Below, piece by piece: positions 8,530 through 10,619 of a DNA stretch of 10,619 bases. The DNA is from Cruorifilaria tuberocauda (Eukaryota; Nematoda; Chromadorea; Rhabditida; Onchocercidae): the NCBI GenBank assembly GCA_013365365.1, contig JABVXU010001076.1, forward strand, positions 1 through 10,619, given 5' to 3'. A model generated the notes under the pieces. The model had not been told where the DNA came from. It ran no database searches and saw only the letters and a program-made list of their open reading frames with translations. The first letter of the stretch is position 1, and every line of letters begins with the position of its first letter. A program made the position numbers and the translations under genes.

Positions 8530-10603
8530 GTAAGTTAACATAAACAATATTCATTTATTTACTTTTAACTTAGCAAACAATTTAAATTACTCGTTCATTT
8601 ATTTATCTAATTAGTTTTAAATTGAAATTTTTAAAGCGAATTAAAATTTAAATTTAATTGGTCGAGTCAAAGTTAATTTTACTACTTGAAACTTTAAATA
8701 ATTGAAACTTATCAAAGTTAATCTTCAGCTATCCCGCTCGAAGACCATCTTATATGAAATGGAATGACCCGTGGCGCACTGGAAACGATGGTTTTGCTTC
8801 ATCACCATTAAACATTCAAATAAATGGCGCTTTTGGTGATAATAGTGGTGGCGCAAGTGGTAGCTACAACCCTAGTAATTAGTATATTCACTAATTAAGC
8901 AATGCAATTCTTTTTAAGCCATTGTTATATTTCTTTTGGATTGTTAATGACAAATTTGAGAAAAAAATTTATAATCTTAATTTATGAAATGATTCGATCG
9001 CTATGGACGATAAATTAGCAATCTTTTTTCCCACGAAATATTTAAACTTTAATCAAAAACTTTTTTTGTTAATTACTAATTAAAGAAAATAATTTTCAAT
9101 AATTTTTTATTTTGTAATAATTAATCGATAATTTTTCGCTTTTTGTATTGACGAAAAAAGTTAGGGTCTGTTTGAATTTACCAATAAATGCAAAAATTAA
9201 TAACAAAAGTATTTCACATATCAACAATCCTTATCACATATTTTCCTTTCTGATATAAACTTGATTTGAAATTTTCTATTGAAAATTAACTGATTGATTC
9301 AATAATTCAAAAATGATAAAATTCCATTTTAGCAGTTGTTGATCCAGCATTTGATCCTTCATATAATCGTCATGGGTAAGTTTATATGATAAATTATTTC
9401 TTTTTTTGTTCCACTTCAATAAACTTCTTTTTACTGATTAAAATACTGATAAAATTTTAAAATATAATAAATGGAAACAACTTACTTTTATTCGAAATAC
9501 TTTTTTTGCTGAAAGATTGCGTTAAATATAGGTTATATAAGTTAAAAGTTGATTAGTCATCTATGAATTTAACATTTTCACCTATACGATTTCGGTTTTT
9601 CAAATAATTGTACTGCCTGAATTTAAACTGCTCTAACAAAACTAAAGTGATTATTCTAAGTGATTATTAATATTAATCATTTAATTCTTATGCAATGATA
9701 AAAATTTTAATTTATTAAAGAATAATTAATCGTATTTTAATCTTTTAAATATGTCTTAACACTTTAGACGAATCTTCATTTCTTTACTTTTAACTTAGCA
9801 AGCAATTTAAATTGTTCGTCTATTTGTTTATTTAACTACTTACAAATTGAAATTTAAATCAATTGGCAAATCAAAATTAGTTTTACTATTTGAAATTTCA
9901 ATTCATTTAACTAATTAAAACTTATCAAAATTAATTTTCAGCTATCCCCCTCGAAGACCACCTACAACCGGACGGAACGATGCGTGGCCCGGTCGAAACG
10001 ATAGTTACTTTCCAACAAATGGCGATTTCCCTATAGGTTTCCGTGGCGCAAATAGTACCTACAACCGCGGTAATTTCCTACTTCCTAATTAGCATATCAT
10101 TAATTAAGCAGTACAATTCTTTTTTTTAGCTCCCTCAGATTATTATATTTTTTTTTGGACAAATAACGACAAATTTGGGAAGACATTTTATAATTTCATT
10201 TATGAAATAATTCATCATTATTGTTAATAAGTTAGCAATTGATAAGTTAGACTAAGTTATCAATCATACTTCATCAAAAAATTTATCCTAATAGAAGTAA
10301 ATTAAGTTTGTTAGTGATTTCTTCATTTTCGATAATCAATTTTTTAATTAAATTTTCGAATTAATTAATACTGATGAAGTACTGATGAAAATTTATCAAT
10401 TCTCAAATGCAACAATTCATAACAGAAATACTTCGTATAACGATACTATCAACAATCGTTATCACACAACTTGCTTTCTGCTATAAACTTAATTTGGAAT
10501 TTTTTATTCATTATTAACTGATTGATTCAATGATTCGAAAATGATAAAATTCCATTTTAGCAGTTGTTGATCCGGCATTTGATCCTTCATATAATCGTCA
10601 TGG
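8459..10603 (+). CDS. Secreted modular repeat protein, five exons seen, 3' end beyond window
   Basis: This is a spliced gene I do not recognise. Exons are 8459-8529, 8729-8874, 9333-9375, 9942-10069 and 10561-10603 (431 nt, 143 complete codons plus 2 nt). All introns are GT-AG, and the joined frame stays open across all four junctions. The product starts with a hydrophobic signal peptide (residues 1 to about 19), then alternates variable Tyr/Pro/Asn/Gly-rich A segments (YPxRRP start, ND-x-W and NG-x-F motifs, YN end) with a constant B segment, VVDPAFDPSYNRH. No cysteines and no second membrane helix are visible, so a secreted, probably disordered protein is inferred. Exons are visibly richer in GC than the introns. 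A GTAAGT donor follows the last exon seen, so the gene continues to the right. Alternatives are a structural or surface protein, a repeat antigen, or a precursor cut at the Arg-Arg pairs; the sequence does not decide. Confidence 0.85.
8729..8874 (+). CDS. Exon 2: variable A module, copy 1 (146 nt)
   Basis: The acceptor is CTTCAG, ending at 8728. The first C completes the Tyr codon begun in exon 1. Then 48 codons open with YPARRP and carry WNDPW, GND, an NGAF motif, a Gly/Ser-rich run and SYNP at the end. The final A is the first base of a split Thr codon (phase 1). The donor at 8875 is GTAATT, weaker than the GTAAGT used by exons 1, 3 and 5. If intron 2 is retained, translation stops at TAG 8880-8882 after two more residues. 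Compared with exon 4, it keeps the module ends and the ND, NG-x-F and GA landmarks but has 18 extra bases and many replacements. Confidence 0.82.
9333..9375 (+). CDS. Exon 3: constant B module, copy 1 (43 nt)
   Basis: The acceptor is TTTTAG, ending at 9332, and the donor is GTAAGT at 9376. The exon completes a Thr codon, encodes VVDPAFDPSYNRH, and ends with GG of a Gly codon completed by exon 4 (phase 1 in, phase 2 out). It contains a DPAFDPSYN near-repeat of DP. The first bases form a tandem TAGCAG acceptor, so a form one residue shorter is possible. The exon and about 40 bp of flanking intron are nearly identical to the copy at 10561. A 43 nt exon is easily missed by gene finders; the second copy and matching phases make it credible. 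Confidence 0.82.
9942..10069 (+). CDS. Exon 4: variable A module, copy 2 (128 nt)
   Basis: The acceptor is TTTTCAG, ending at 9941. The C completes a Gly codon from exon 3, then 42 codons open with YPPRRP and carry RNDAW, GRND, TNGDF, RGA and STYNR. The last G begins a split Ala codon (phase 1). The donor at 10070 is GTAATT, as in exon 2. Reading into the intron reaches TAG after seven more codons. It is homologous to exon 2 at both ends and around the ND-x-W, NG-x-F and GA positions, but its middle differs and is 18 nt shorter. It is the most GC-rich stretch of the window, with codons unlike the AT-rich surroundings. Confidence 0.82.
10561..10603 (+). CDS. Exon 5: constant B module, copy 2 (43 nt)
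   Basis: It has the same acceptor, length, phases and donor (GTAAGT at 10604) as exon 3. It differs from exon 3 by one base: A at 9346 is G at 10574, a synonymous third position in a Pro codon. The split first codon gives Ala here and Thr in copy 1 because the preceding A modules end differently. The exon ends with GG of a Gly codon, so a following A module in the correct phase is expected beyond the window. Confidence 0.82.
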
Positions 10604-10619
10604 GTAAGTTTATATGATA

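Larger units (their letters stand above)
8547..9770 (+). repeat. Tandem unit 1 of ~1.22 kb exon-pair duplication
   Basis: The unit spans the 3' part of intron 1, exon 2 (A), intron 2, exon 3 (B) and the 5' part of the following intron. Similarity with unit 2 starts around TTCATTT-x-TTTACTTTTAACTTAGCA (8551 and 9775) and runs through the introns as well as the exons. Offsets between matching points are 1213 bp at exon A and 1228 bp at exon B, so small indels have accumulated. The unit boundaries are approximate. Confidence 0.85.
9771..10619 (+). repeat. Tandem unit 2 of the exon-pair duplication (cut by window end)
   Basis: This is the second copy, containing exon 4 (A) and exon 5 (B). The last 82 bases of the window (10538-10619) match 9310-9391 with a single mismatch. 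Other intron stretches match less well, and the A exon is the most diverged part. The copy is truncated by the window, so its full length and the total copy number are unknown. Confidence 0.85.

Noticed and set aside
8870..8882. TAG right after exon 2 as the true end of a 74-residue gene
   Set aside because: Splicing at GTAATT to exon 3 keeps frame, and the same A-to-B arrangement recurs in the second copy. The short form is kept only as a possible isoform.

Overview
The window looks like nuclear DNA of a eukaryote, most likely a nematode and plausibly a filarial-type worm. It is very AT-rich, most of it has no long open frame, and the one convincing gene is split into short exons by introns of 199 to 566 bp. 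The splice sites fit a nematode: donors GTAAGT or GTAATT, and acceptors TTCAG, TTTCAG or TTTTAG with no long polypyrimidine tract. There are no bacterial operons, tRNA, rRNA or CRISPR. The species assignment is inference.

Region by region: 1-800 is AT-rich repeat DNA, with a ~135 bp tandem duplication (about 121-400) and a degenerate satellite built on a GTTAAATAT-like word (about 484-750). 1118-1426 holds one reading frame of 102 sense codons broken by a single TAG, a weak gene-remnant candidate. 2189-2204 is a GGAA microsatellite. 2463-2726 holds three diverged ~84-94 bp tandem units. 3914-3989 is a perfect 37 bp x 2 tandem duplication. Most of 2.7-6.3 kb is otherwise featureless AT-rich spacer. 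6.3-7.8 kb has richer base composition and three coding-like fragments (minus 6315-6518, plus 6779-7006, minus 7386-7801). The last reads like a decayed gene with frameshifts and stops.

The main content is the plus-strand gene starting at 8459 and running off the right end. Exon 1 encodes a clear signal peptide. It is followed by alternating exons of two kinds. 'A' exons (8729-8874, 9942-10069) encode a variable Tyr/Pro/Asn/Gly-rich segment opening YPxRRP and ending in a YN motif. 'B' exons (9333-9375, 10561-10603) encode a constant 13-residue VVDPAFDPSYNRH segment. The A+B pair with its introns is a ~1.22 kb tandem duplication. Exon phases (A enters at phase 2 and leaves at 1; B enters at 1 and leaves at 2) mean that any number of A+B cassettes stays in frame. 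The predicted product is a secreted modular repeat protein of 143 complete residues within the window, continuing beyond it. The B copies are nearly identical while the A copies have diverged strongly. I do not recognise the family, and no function is claimed.
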